Of a DNA stretch of 64,000 bases, positions 1 to 6,645 are shown piece by piece. The stretch comes from a virus. Every line of letters starts with the position of its first letter. Positions within the stretch are counted from its first letter, which is position 1. The notes beneath the pieces were generated by a model. That model saw only the letters and a program-made list of their open reading frames with translations, had not been told where the DNA came from and did not search any database. The position numbers and the translations under genes were made by a program. The DNA lies in the IMG/VR virus record IMGVR_UViG_3300023202_000068, positions 62,001-126,000 of that record. One strand, 5' to 3'.

Positions 1-1
1 G

Positions 2-40
2 CGCGTGTTCGGTATCTATGAATGGGTGGAAGAGTCGTGA
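2..40 (+). CDS. 3' end of a gene that begins before the window
   Basis: Thirteen codons are open from the window edge to a TGA at 38-40 and encode RVFGIYEWVEES. The TGA overlaps the GTG of the next gene in a GTGA arrangement, which is the usual junction in this genome. The function cannot be told from so few residues. It could be a chance open frame, but the overlap supports a real gene end. Confidence 0.45.
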   Translation, partial: RVFGIYEWVEES

Positions 41-336
41 GTGATTCAAAGATAGATTTTGCAAAACTTAAGGAGTTGCAAGCGTCTGTACCTAAATACA
101 GGACGTTTATCGTTTTTGATGGTGACCCGATTGAAACAACTGCAAACACAAAAAGGTGTTTAGAACTCCCAAAAGGGGAGAGTCTTACCCCACCTAAGGA
201 TGGATTTTTAGTTGTAGAAAAGTCAGCTTATAATAAACTGTTAATAGCACTACAAGAAATAGCCAACACCAGACCACACAAAGAAGCAGCACTTGAGATG
301 AAAAATAAAGCTAAGAAAGTTTTGGAGGAAGCGTGA
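37..336 (+). CDS. small hypothetical protein with a C-terminal Ser-Ala-Tyr helical module
   Basis: A 99-residue protein of no recognised family. I chose GTG at 37 over the in-frame ATG at 22 because GTG overlaps the upstream stop (GTGA) and has a purine-rich site (GGAAGAG) just before it. The middle carries FIVFDGDPIE. The C-terminal half (FLVVEKSAYNKLLIALQEIA) resembles the region around EYSAYDNLKKQMAEVL in the gene at 2052, so the two may be distant paralogues. It is the first of a run of tiny translationally coupled genes, typical of phage early regions. Confidence 0.7.
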   Translation: MSDSKIDFAKLKELQASVPKYRTFIVFDGDPIETTANTKRCLELPKGESLTPPKDGFLVVEKSAYNKLLIALQEIANTRPHKEAALEMKNKAKKVLEEA

Positions 337-500
337 AATACTTACAGCCTTTTGATTTTATCGTTCCATACCTGCCGTTTGTGGCTGCAGGCTGGATTTA
401 CGACTATTTTTTCCCTAGCGTTACACTTACAGAGACAATTTGGTTAATAGCAGCGTGGGTGATTGCAGAAAAAGCAAGCGAATACTTGAGGGGCGAGTAG
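333..500 (+). CDS. small predicted inner-membrane protein
   Basis: A 55-residue product starting at GTG 333, which overlaps the previous stop (GTGA). Two hydrophobic stretches (FIVPYLPFVAAGWIYDYFF and IWLIAAWVIA) separated by a short polar turn suggest a two-helix membrane hairpin. It ends in a charged tail. It is followed with a TAGTG overlap by another membrane protein, so the pair may act together at the membrane. No family recognised. Confidence 0.6.
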   Translation: MKYLQPFDFIVPYLPFVAAGWIYDYFFPSVTLTETIWLIAAWVIAEKASEYLRGE

Positions 501-745
501 TGGAGACTGTAAAGTTTATATTAAAGTGTTTGTTTAACAAAAGCCTTGGACCTTTTCTATTTATGATTATAATAGGTTTAAACACACAGGCAGTTCAAGA
601 CTTTAAAGTTCGCGTTGCCATACTGATGATTGGAATGTTTATAGGTATTGCATTCAGTGATTGGTTAGATAAAGCTGTAGAAATTTCAGAACAAGAAAAA
701 AAGAAAGCACAGGAAGAGTTGGATGAAAAAAGGCGACAAAGTTAA
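500..745 (+). CDS. small membrane protein with charged C-terminal helix
   Basis: An 81-residue protein. GTG at 500 shares a base with the preceding TAG and has GAGGGGCGAG before it; an upstream in-frame ATG at 440 would lie inside the previous gene. Hydrophobic segments FLFMIIIGLN and VAILMIGMFIGIAF look like two membrane helices. The last about 25 residues are a highly charged Lys/Glu helix (EQEKKKAQEELDEKRRQS), likely cytoplasmic. Function unknown. Confidence 0.6.
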   Translation: METVKFILKCLFNKSLGPFLFMIIIGLNTQAVQDFKVRVAILMIGMFIGIAFSDWLDKAVEISEQEKKKAQEELDEKRRQS

Positions 746-890
746 GGACCTTAAAACAGGAGAAGTGGCGACAATAGTAGGTGTCAGGGGAGGGCTAATA
801 TATGTTATGCCTGACTCAGCTTCACACTTTGCAACGCCAGAATGTTGGTATTACAAATGGGTAAAAAAGCTGGAAGGAGCTGGGGAATAG
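723..890 (+). CDS. small hypothetical, SH3-like beta barrel candidate
   Basis: A 55-residue protein (MKKGDKVKDLKTGEVATIVG...). The pattern of a polar turn, DKVKDLKTGEVATIVGV, then GGLIYVMPDS, is typical of small SH3-like or KOW-like barrels found in many phage and bacterial proteins. It overlaps the previous gene by 23 bases in another frame and has AGGAAG about 8 bases before ATG. It is the last gene before a repeat-rich non-coding stretch. No specific role can be assigned. Confidence 0.55.
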   Translation: MKKGDKVKDLKTGEVATIVGVRGGLIYVMPDSASHFATPECWYYKWVKKLEGAGE

Positions 891-1024
891 TTTGCGCTTT
901 ACAAATTGTAAACTTAATTGTAAACTGAGGTTAGTTTTAATTGTAAATTATTCCGTATTGTGATTAGTATATATACGAATAATTTACAAAAAAAATTAGT
1001 ATATATACGAAGAAAGGATTTTAA
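891..1024 (+). promoter_or_regulatory. repeat-rich AT leader: operator or promoter array
   Basis: This 134-base gap is about four-fifths A+T and full of short repeats. AATTGTAAA occurs at 904, 916 and 939. TTGTAAATT at 941-949 is inverted at 981-989 (AATTTACAA). The 17-mer ATTAGTATATATACGAA occurs twice, at 963-979 and 995-1011, 32 bases apart, and each copy holds a TATATA core. AGAAAGGA just before the ATG at 1025 is the ribosome site. The layout suggests tandem promoters with operator sites driving the cassette at 1025-2055. Confidence 0.55.
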
Positions 1025-1297
1025 ATGAAAACAGTAAGAGCTATAGAAGAAAAAGAAAATGAAGGCATGATGGCTCTAATGGGAAAGCGGGTATTAATAA
1101 TGACCGCTGGCTATTTTTACGAGGGCGAGCTTGTCGGTGTAAACGATACCTGTGTAAAGCTTAGTGACCCAAGTATTGTCTACGAGACGGGAAAGTTTTC
1201 TGACAAAACATATGACGATATTCAAAAACTGCACACAAATATCTGGTACGTGCAGACAGGCTTGATTGAGTCATTTGGAGTTTCTAAAAATGATTAA
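1025..1297 (+). CDS. Sm/SH3-like small protein of an uncharacterised family
   Basis: A 90-residue protein. The core ALMGKRVLIMTAGYFYEGEL, then a LVGVNDTCVKLSD and IVYETG stretch, is the beta-strand pattern of an Sm-like or SH3-like barrel and matches a widespread uncharacterised family that I recall as typical of mobile and phage DNA. It is followed by WYVQTGLIESFG. ATG 1025 has AGAAAGG upstream. It is the first gene behind the repeat-rich leader and overlaps a 29-codon Ser-dipeptide ORF at its 3' end. An RNA-binding role would fit the fold but is not shown. Confidence 0.6.
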   Translation: MKTVRAIEEKENEGMMALMGKRVLIMTAGYFYEGELVGVNDTCVKLSDPSIVYETGKFSDKTYDDIQKLHTNIWYVQTGLIESFGVSKND

Positions 1298-1379
1298 TCA
1301 AAAGTCAATTAGATTGCGATATTGGTCAGAGTCAGGGTCATGGTCAGGGTCAAGGTCATGGTCAAGGTCAAGGTCATGA
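1290..1379 (+). CDS. 29-residue Trp/Gly/Arg-Ser dipeptide-repeat peptide
   Basis: ATG 1290 overlaps the stop of the previous gene (1295-1297), has GGAG 10 bases upstream and runs to TGA at 1377-1379. After ten ordinary residues (MINQKSIRLR) the product is a run of X-Ser dipeptides (YWSESGSWSGSRSWSRSRS). The run is created by nine tandem hexamers of the form GGTCAN, in which the TCA stays Ser and the other codon varies between TGG, GGG, AGG and GAG. The ORF is short and could be chance, but position, start context and repeat frame agree with a real peptide. Confidence 0.45.
   Translation: MINQKSIRLRYWSESGSWSGSRSWSRSRS
1324..1377 (+). repeat. hexanucleotide tandem repeat (GGTCAN)9
   Basis: Nine direct copies of a 6-base unit with GGTCA constant (second copy AGTCA) and the sixth base G, T or A. 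Because the unit is six bases, copy-number change would keep the reading frame of the overlapping 29-codon ORF. The array lies between the Sm-like gene and the Ala-rich gene. It lacks the spacers of a CRISPR array. Confidence 0.85.
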
Positions 1380-1407
1380 GTTTAAATATGCGAAGGAAGG
1401 GTGAGAG

Positions 1408-2055
1408 ATGAAAGCATTTCATAACGACACAGAAGTTAAGAAGAAATATTTAAGTAGAGTTGAGCATCACATCAAGGTAGATAACCTCATTAGAGGCAAA
1501 GGTTGGGATGGTTCGAAAGGCTGTGCTGTCGGTTGTACATTAGAAAAGTATGATCATAAAGCTTATGAGACTGAGCTTGGTATACCGGAGTGGCTTGCAA
1601 GAGTTGAGGACGCGCTTTTTGAGGGCATGAACTTAGAGAAATCTAAGACTTTTCCTAAAGAGTTTTTAGAATCTATAAATCCAGGTTCTGACTTAGATAA
1701 AATTAAAGCACCGTTTTTAATTATGGTTCTTAGAAGAAGTTTAGAGCATTTTGATCATGAAAAGTATCCTGATATATACCAAGCGGTCCAATCGGTGATT
1801 GATTTATACGAAATTGGAGAAGCGCCTCCCAATCAATTCCAGGCAGCAGAGGCAGCAGCAGAGGCAGCATGGGCAGCAGAGGCAGCAGAGGCAGCAAGGG
1901 CAGAGTCGGTATGGGCAGCAGGGGCAGCAGCAGAGGCAGCAGCAGGGGCAGCAGCAAGGGCAGCAGCAGAGGCAGCAGCAGGGGCAGCAGCAAGGGCAGC
2001 AGAGTATGATTACTTTGCGGATGAGTTGTTGAAACTTTTGGAGGGTGAGCTATGA
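1408..2055 (+). CDS. KAFHND-type protein with long Ala-rich repeat tail
   Basis: A 215-residue protein. Residues 1-140 form a conserved domain (MKAFHNDTEVKKKYLSRVEHH; GWDGSKGCAVGCTLEKYDH; YETELGIPEWLARVEDALFE; KTFPKEFLESINPGSDL). I recall this as an uncharacterised family found in phages and other bacteria, often ending in Ala-rich low-complexity tails. Residues about 147-200 are almost only Ala with Glu, Gly, Arg and Trp, encoded by GCAGCAGAG-type triplets. GAAGGAAGGGTGAGAG precedes ATG. Paired Cys/His residues could bind metal. Function unknown. Confidence 0.7.
   Translation: MKAFHNDTEVKKKYLSRVEHHIKVDNLIRGKGWDGSKGCAVGCTLEKYDHKAYETELGIPEWLARVEDALFEGMNLEKSKTFPKEFLESINPGSDLDKIKAPFLIMVLRRSLEHFDHEKYPDIYQAVQSVIDLYEIGEAPPNQFQAAEAAAEAAWAAEAAEAARAESVWAAGAAAEAAAGAAARAAAEAAAGAAARAAEYDYFADELLKLLEGEL
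1843..2004 (+). repeat. Ala-codon triplet repeat block
   Basis: About 160 bases built almost entirely from GCA plus GAG, GGG or AGG codons; larger units such as GGCAGCAGCAGAGGCAGCA recur. It encodes the Ala-rich tail of the gene at 1408. The same triplets leave long open frames in other frames (Gln/Arg and, on the other strand, Leu/Pro), which are artefacts of the repeat. Confidence 0.85.
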
Positions 2056-2321
2056 AACAGAAACCGCGAGAGTTTTGGATAAAGGATGGCGATGCTCATG
2101 AAGTCGAGCATGAGGACATGAAGCCTTATGAGTATCATGTTATAGAATACTCCGCCTACGATAACCTTAAAAAGCAGATGGCTGAAGTGTTAAATCGAAT
2201 TGCCGTTAACGAAAAAGATTATGGGAATGTGGGAACTGATAAAGAGTTTTTTAAATTGGAGCAAGTCGAAGCTTTCGCTAGACAAGCACTAGCAAAACTG
2301 GAGGGCGTTGGGGATGAGTAA
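2052..2321 (+). CDS. small hypothetical protein
   Basis: An 89-residue protein beginning at an ATGA overlap with the previous gene. It has a charged N-terminus (KQKPREFWIKDGDAHEVEHED) and a helical C-terminal half (EYSAYDNLKKQMAEVLNRIA ... ALAKLEGVG) similar in pattern to the gene at 37. This modular form is common in phage early regions. No function recognised. Confidence 0.65.
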   Translation: MKQKPREFWIKDGDAHEVEHEDMKPYEYHVIEYSAYDNLKKQMAEVLNRIAVNEKDYGNVGTDKEFFKLEQVEAFARQALAKLEGVGDE

Positions 2322-2523
2322 TGTCAAATTATATACCTTTTGTGTAAAACAATATGGAGAAATTAAATTTAAAGTTAACCTTTATTCAGATCATCCCCAT
2401 GAATCAGACTTTATAAGAATGGCTCGTAGGGGCATCGCTGAGATTTATGAAATAGAGGAAGACGATGTAATTCTTGATGTATCTACCGCTGCTTCTGAAT
2501 CAGCAAAAAGGTTTACGCAATGA
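2314..2523 (+). CDS. small hypothetical protein
   Basis: A 69-residue product. ATG 2314 overlaps the previous stop (2319-2321) and has GAGGGCG upstream, so it is preferred to the in-frame TTG at 2308. Sequence MSNVKLYTFCVKQYGEIKFKVNL followed by a region predicted to alternate strands and one helix. Its stop overlaps the next ATG (CAATGA). No family recognised. Confidence 0.6.
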   Translation: MSNVKLYTFCVKQYGEIKFKVNLYSDHPHESDFIRMARRGIAEIYEIEEDDVILDVSTAASESAKRFTQ

Positions 2524-2711
2524 ATGAAGAGATTTGGTATAACTCCGAACACAACTTGATTGGAATAGTTTGTGCGTCTATCAGATTTCCATCAGATAAA
2601 AAAATAGTATACAACGTCCCGTTTAGCTTAGATGAACAATGTATGTTCTTAGAAAGACGGTGGAGAACAGAGCTAAAGAAGTGCGGATGGGAAAGGATTG
2701 GCGAGCTATGA
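2520..2711 (+). CDS. small hypothetical protein
   Basis: A 63-residue protein coupled on both sides by ATGA overlaps (2520-2523 and 2708-2711). It begins MNEEIWYNSEHNLIGIV and has a Trp/Arg-rich end (ERRWRTELKKCGWERIG). No recognised domain. Confidence 0.55.
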   Translation: MNEEIWYNSEHNLIGIVCASIRFPSDKKIVYNVPFSLDEQCMFLERRWRTELKKCGWERIGEL

Positions 2712-3073
2712 GCAATGACTTACAAAAAGAAATAGCAAGGCTGCGTGAGGTTTGTGATGCGGCTTCGGATGGACCTTGGACTGCGTATGAAAACGGTCCA
2801 TGGGGTAGTCAAGGTTTTGGTGTTGTAACTTTTTGTGACGACAAAGTCCACAGAGCTTTTAACACTCATCCTCACGATAACAGCAAAGAGTCAGCTAAAG
2901 ATGCGCTATTCATAGCCGAATCCCGAACCGCTCTCCCTAAGCTGCTCGATGCGCTCGAAGTGGCCTTAGAAGAGTTAGGTGTTATTGAAAAATCAGACTC
3001 TAATATTCCTGCGCATATAATAGCTAGGTCGGCATTAAAAGAAATCGAAACCATAATAAAAGGCGGCGAGTAA
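2708..3073 (+). CDS. Ea22-like phage early protein
   Basis: A 121-residue protein. The N-terminus NDLQKEIARLREVCDAASDGPW, then ALFIAESRTALPKLLDALE, matches a common phage and bacterial pattern in which an EAT/ASxGPW block is followed by FI..aR...P.Ll..l. These belong with Ea22-like or similar accessory proteins whose role is unknown. I start it at ATG 2708, which overlaps the previous stop, not at 2639. A C-terminal helix follows (HIIARSALKEIETII). Confidence 0.65.
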   Translation: MSNDLQKEIARLREVCDAASDGPWTAYENGPWGSQGFGVVTFCDDKVHRAFNTHPHDNSKESAKDALFIAESRTALPKLLDALEVALEELGVIEKSDSNIPAHIIARSALKEIETIIKGGE

Positions 3074-3300
3074 TGTTTGGATACAGCATTGTGAAAACTG
3101 ATCGATTGCAATATCTAGAAAAATGCACAGTAAAATTTGAAAAAGTCCATCAACTATATCGTTGGTTTTCAGGATGGCAGGATTTAGATATTATATGGAA
3201 CTACATAAGATCAGAAACTTATTTCGGAGGTATTGACGAAGCCAGGAAAAAATACGCAAAAGCCAGAGGCACAAATGTTTACGGAGGCGAGAGTGATTAA
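3073..3300 (+). CDS. small hypothetical protein
   Basis: A 75-residue protein starting in a TAATG overlap. It is rich in aromatic residues (QLYRWFSGWQDLDIIWNYI) and ends in a Lys/Arg helix. GGCGGCGAG before the ATG is the ribosome site. No recognised family. Confidence 0.55.
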   Translation: MFGYSIVKTDRLQYLEKCTVKFEKVHQLYRWFSGWQDLDIIWNYIRSETYFGGIDEARKKYAKARGTNVYGGESD

Positions 3301-3535
3301 ATACGATATAGAAAATTTTTATAATCTATTTTCTGAAATTGGCTATGCATTTGAGCCTCAGTATCCGCCTAGAAAGCAAACAGTTGATGAGTTAGAAGTT
3401 ATCACGTTTTACAAACTAAGCTTAAGATCCGACGGACAGGCTCAGTACAAAGCTGAGACATATACTTTTAATCCAAAACTGTGGAGCAAGGTTGAGGCTT
3501 TGTATAAACTACTGGAGGGCGAGAGTGAATCTTGA
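3293..3535 (+). CDS. small hypothetical protein
   Basis: An 80-residue product. GTG 3293 lies 3 bases after GGAGGCGAGA and overlaps the previous stop, so it is preferred to the upstream in-frame start at 3233 that would bury 60 bases in the neighbour. Sequence IKYDIENFYNLFSEIGYAFE, then a strand-rich middle and a C-terminal amphipathic helix (KLWSKVEALYKLLEGE). Function unknown. Confidence 0.55.
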   Translation: MIKYDIENFYNLFSEIGYAFEPQYPPRKQTVDELEVITFYKLSLRSDGQAQYKAETYTFNPKLWSKVEALYKLLEGESES

Positions 3536-3570
3536 TGAAAAGATAAGATTCCATATTATGGATGTGGATT

Positions 3571-3753
3571 ATGACAAAAATTAAATTAGGACAAAAAACA
3601 CTAGATGATGTAGCAAAGAATGAAGACGCTGACGCTATTCGTCATGAGCTGGATAATATTGGCTTGTACAGTATGAAAGATCAGTATATCAACCTACACT
3701 TTCCTTGGGAAAAAGAGGTTGGAAGAAATATAGAGAGGTATCTGGGTGAATAA
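3571..3753 (+). CDS. small hypothetical protein
   Basis: A 60-residue product (MTKIKLGQKTLDDVAKNEDA...). ATG 3562 is an alternative start adding three residues. A 19-codon GTG frame at 3525-3584 bridges this gene to the previous one and may only serve translational coupling. The stop overlaps the GTG of the next gene. Confidence 0.5.
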   Translation: MTKIKLGQKTLDDVAKNEDADAIRHELDNIGLYSMKDQYINLHFPWEKEVGRNIERYLGE

Positions 3754-4024
3754 ACTAACAGACGAAGAGATTCAAAAGTATATCGACAAAATCGACTTCC
3801 CTAGTCCTATTGTAGGGTTTACACTATTTGGTATCACATTCTTTATGTGGAGCAGACCGGAGTTTTACTTTGAGCTTATCGAGACAGAACCTTACGCACT
3901 TGACGGCTCTATGCCTAGCATAATGGTCCACCTAGCTTGGTTTGAGTTTATATTTGAAAGTAAGACTTTGTATAGGTTTTTCTACAAGAGAAAGTATGGC
4001 GAAGAGCCAGCAGGTATGGAGTGA
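3746..4024 (+). CDS. predicted membrane protein
   Basis: A 92-residue protein starting at GTG 3746 in an overlap with the previous gene. It has a hydrophobic stretch (PIVGFTLFGITFFMW) and a second one (MVHLAWFEFIF), then a basic tail (LYRFFYKRKYGEE), so it may cross the membrane twice with the tail in the cytoplasm. No family recognised. Confidence 0.55.
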   Translation: MNKLTDEEIQKYIDKIDFPSPIVGFTLFGITFFMWSRPEFYFELIETEPYALDGSMPSIMVHLAWFEFIFESKTLYRFFYKRKYGEEPAGME

Positions 4025-4986
4025 AAACAATAGTTAAGATGAAGTTTGGCTCACACCTTTATGGGCTTAACACACCTGAGTCAGACACAGACTATAAGGG
4101 TATTTACATTCCTGACCTTAAAGACATTGTACTCCAGCGAGTACCAAAGACTTCCATTAACATGTCTACGGGCTCTGCAGATGGTAAGAATACCAAGGAA
4201 GACGTTGATACTGAAATGTTTACACTGCAGGGCTTTATCAAGATGTGTGCGCAGGGACAGACGGCTGCAGTTGATATGTTGTTTGCACCTGAAGAGATGA
4301 TTATAGAAAGCTCATTCGAGTGGCGCAGGATTCAAGAGCAAAGAGATAAGTTAATTACAGGTAAGGCAGCAGCCTTTGTAGGCTATTGTTATCAACAGGC
4401 TAATAAGTATGGCATCAAGGGGAGTAGGATTAATGCTATAGACACAGTCTTGGCTTTCTTGAGCAAAAAAGACCCAGACATGAAGCTATATATTCCATAC
4501 CACTCTATGTCTCAGGCTTTGGATGGAGTTAAGCATGTGGAGTTTATTAAACTTCCAGTCAAGAAGGGTTCAGATAAAAAAGTAAACGCTGTGGAAGTGT
4601 GTGGTCGTAAGTTTGATGTGTCTGTTAAAATTTCATACATGATCAATGCTTTGGAGAAGATCAAGGATAACTACGGAGATAGAGCCCAACTTGCAAAGAA
4701 AAATAAGGGTATTGATTGGAAGGCTATTTCTCACGCGATGCGCGTATGTATGGAGGCTGAAGAGTTGCTAACTACTGGTCGTGTAACTTTTCCATTCACA
4801 GGTAGAAAAAAGAACTACCTTCTTAATATTAAAAAAGGTGTTTTGGAGTATGACTCTGTTGCACACTCTCTTGAAGAGTATATGCAGCTAATACGGCAGC
4901 TTGAAGAAACTACAACTCTACCTAGGCAGATCGACGTTGACTATTGGGATAACTTTATCTACAATGTCTATACGAGGTCTAGATGA
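4021..4986 (+). CDS. rlaP: RlaP-type nucleotidyltransferase (DNA polymerase beta superfamily)
   Basis: A 321-residue protein. The N-terminus carries the nucleotidyltransferase signature: G10-S11, then D22 and D24 within TPESDTDYKG, the usual GS...DxD metal-binding pattern. This matches the RNA repair pathway polymerase-beta family (RlaP, PF10127), found with RNA ligases in bacteria and phages. It would transfer nucleotides to an RNA or protein end; the true substrate is unknown. GTG 4021 overlaps the preceding stop (GAGTGA). The genome also encodes polynucleotide kinase (27044) and RNA ligase (29882), which fits an RNA repair role. Family call good, role inferred. Confidence 0.8.
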   Translation: MKTIVKMKFGSHLYGLNTPESDTDYKGIYIPDLKDIVLQRVPKTSINMSTGSADGKNTKEDVDTEMFTLQGFIKMCAQGQTAAVDMLFAPEEMIIESSFEWRRIQEQRDKLITGKAAAFVGYCYQQANKYGIKGSRINAIDTVLAFLSKKDPDMKLYIPYHSMSQALDGVKHVEFIKLPVKKGSDKKVNAVEVCGRKFDVSVKISYMINALEKIKDNYGDRAQLAKKNKGIDWKAISHAMRVCMEAEELLTTGRVTFPFTGRKKNYLLNIKKGVLEYDSVAHSLEEYMQLIRQLEETTTLPRQIDVDYWDNFIYNVYTRSR

Positions 4987-5279
4987 TTCAGTGGTTTAAA
5001 GATATATTTACAAGTAAGAAGCCTAAGTTTGAAGTGCGGATATTAAATGAAGTGCTCGACACTATAATAGAGCACCAAGAAGAGCTTGAAATGACCGTAA
5101 GCACAACTAGGGAAGTGATGGAAAAGCCAGGTCTATTCACACATCTTGGAGCTAAAACCAAAGGTAAAGTGTGGGCACTTAACTTCGGGCTACACGTTTT
5201 TTATTACTTAATTGTAGATGATAAGTACGTAATCGTGGAGATTGTTGTACCTAAAAAATTGGGAGACATGTATGGCTAA
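4983..5279 (+). CDS. hypothetical protein
   Basis: A 98-residue protein that overlaps its neighbours at both ends (ATGA at 4983; last 8 bases shared with the next gene). N-terminal MIQWFKDIFTSKKPKFEV, then a helical middle and a strand-rich hydrophobic end (FGLHVFYYLIVDDKYVIVEI). No family recognised; the tight coupling places it with the RlaP and DUF3445 genes. Confidence 0.55.
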   Translation: MIQWFKDIFTSKKPKFEVRILNEVLDTIIEHQEELEMTVSTTREVMEKPGLFTHLGAKTKGKVWALNFGLHVFYYLIVDDKYVIVEIVVPKKLGDMYG

Positions 5280-6231
5280 ACTGGGACACTCAGACCCACA
5301 CAACTATTTTGAACAAGCTATTGGTGACGGCACCATTAAGCCTTCTACACCACGTATGAGTATGATACCTAGTAAAAAGTACGAAAACCCAGTTAAGAAC
5401 AAGATCTTTCAGATAGACCCAGAATATTTTCACATTTACCGCAATACTAAACTCAAAGCACGTGAAGAACGACTTAGTAAATATTACCAACGCACTGAGT
5501 CAGACAATGAAAGGGTAATTGAATTTATCGTAGATAAGCTAGTTGAGGAATACCCAGACTTGTTTGAGTATTGGTACTACGAAGATAATGTTTGGCTACC
5601 ACACCACTTGAGGTGCCACTTGACTGGTGACAATCTAATGTTTGATCAAAATTGGAAGTTGACCGCACATAAAGTTTACATTGACTCTTTTGATGCCCTG
5701 GCTATGCAAGTTCCTGAAGACCTAGTGATTCACTACTCTAATAGTGACAGAGACTACGCCGGATACATACACTTGTGTCACGCTAACGGCTGGAATGCAG
5801 AGTGGGCAATAGATAAAGACTTCCAATGGGTACATAAAGAGGTAGAGAATATTGACAAGATGATACCAAGACCTAAAGCACTGGTTGACGGCATTATTAA
5901 GTCTGGTAGAACTACAGAGCGTGTTGGTGCAATTAGCTTTAGAACCAATACAGAGTTGAATAGGCATCCTGATGATGAACCAGAAGATGCCAATAAGTTT
6001 AACGCAGAAAATCCAGAGCTGTATATGAGAGTGGAAAGGCAGACTATCAATCCTTTTCCCGATGAAGGCTGTTTCTTGTTTACGATCAAAACTTACTTTG
6101 TAAACTGCGACCACCCAGAGGCAGATAAGAGAGATAAGATCATCAAGGCTTTTGAAAAAGATACAACTAAAGTATATTCACACTGGTTCTTCGATAAGTA
6201 CAAGGATCAAGTATTGGAGTGGTTGAAATGA
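5272..6231 (+). CDS. DUF3445 / heme-dependent oxidative N-demethylase-like protein
   Basis: A 319-residue protein. The start at ATG 5272 is 6-7 bases from GGGAGA and overlaps the previous stop; the in-frame start at 5242 is inside the neighbour. The motif MRVERQTINPFPDEGCFLFT (residues about 251-270) is the family hallmark of DUF3445 (PF11927, HODM alpha-subunit-like); the block DALAMQVPEDLVIHY corresponds to the conserved VQEDL region. Family members are bacterial and fungal heme proteins linked to oxidative demethylation of amines. Length fits the family. No reductase partner gene is seen nearby. Family call is from motif memory; activity in a phage is unproven. Confidence 0.72.
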   Translation: MAKLGHSDPHNYFEQAIGDGTIKPSTPRMSMIPSKKYENPVKNKIFQIDPEYFHIYRNTKLKAREERLSKYYQRTESDNERVIEFIVDKLVEEYPDLFEYWYYEDNVWLPHHLRCHLTGDNLMFDQNWKLTAHKVYIDSFDALAMQVPEDLVIHYSNSDRDYAGYIHLCHANGWNAEWAIDKDFQWVHKEVENIDKMIPRPKALVDGIIKSGRTTERVGAISFRTNTELNRHPDDEPEDANKFNAENPELYMRVERQTINPFPDEGCFLFTIKTYFVNCDHPEADKRDKIIKAFEKDTTKVYSHWFFDKYKDQVLEWLK

Positions 6232-6344
6232 ATCTAGAAGACGCCGTGTATATGCTATTACTTATGCTTGCAACTAACCTTCATATCTATGTGGTCCACT
6301 TAAAGATTGAAGATGTAAGAAAGAAGATGGGAAAGAAGCGATGA
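6228..6344 (+). CDS. 38-residue single-span membrane protein
   Basis: ATG 6228 overlaps the stop of the previous gene and the stop overlaps the next ATG (ATGA at both ends). One hydrophobic helix (AVYMLLLMLATNLHIYVVHL) is followed by a basic tail (KIEDVRKKMGKKR), so the C-terminus is probably cytoplasmic. Function unknown. Confidence 0.55.
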   Translation: MNLEDAVYMLLLMLATNLHIYVVHLKIEDVRKKMGKKR

Positions 6345-6643
6345 GTGAAAGTACTACATTGCGCTATCTATTTTTTGGCTACTTCTTTGTTTTTTTCACA
6401 GCTCTTGTTGGTCCTGCCCTAGTAGGATGTACAGAAGACAGGCCTACCACGTATATTAAAGAGGCGAAGCCATCAGAGAAGGAAGATAAGATATTGTTTC
6501 AGGTTCAGCATTTTCTGGGGAGTGAGTACGAAGTCTTAGGCTATGAGGTTATAGATAGAAACTACACTCAAGCCGTTGAGATTAAGCTTAGAACTAAAGA
6601 TCAAGGCAGGACCATGGATATCCGCTTAGAGTGGGAGATGTAG
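6341..6643 (+). CDS. small lipoprotein
   Basis: A 100-residue product. A hydrophobic signal (LFFGYFFVFFTALVGPA) ends in the lipobox LVGC, so Cys would be lipidated after cleavage by signal peptidase II. The mature part is short and strand-rich with a repeated VEIKL pattern (IDRNYTQAVEIKL). It is the first of a three-gene export cluster (lipoprotein, Tat protein, HExxH lipoprotein). No family recognised. Confidence 0.65.
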   Translation: MSESTTLRYLFFGYFFVFFTALVGPALVGCTEDRPTTYIKEAKPSEKEDKILFQVQHFLGSEYEVLGYEVIDRNYTQAVEIKLRTKDQGRTMDIRLEWEM

Positions 6644-6645
6644 TA

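Noticed and set aside
1324-1377. CRISPR array
   Set aside because: Units are 6 bases with no spacers; no Cas gene is present.
1730-2032. Leu/Pro-rich frame on the minus strand and Gln/Arg-rich frame on the plus strand over the Ala repeat
   Set aside because: Both exist only because the GCAGCAGAG-type repeat lacks stops in every frame; they have no ribosome site or family match.
3525-3584. 19-codon GTG frame between the genes at 3293 and 3571
   Set aside because: Too short to support as a gene; may only help coupling.
6301-6308. Minus-strand AATCTTTA copies at 6301, 17328 and 23221
   Set aside because: All lie inside plus-strand genes with no minus-strand gene to serve and none has TAT at the right place. 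They show how often the 8-mer occurs by chance.
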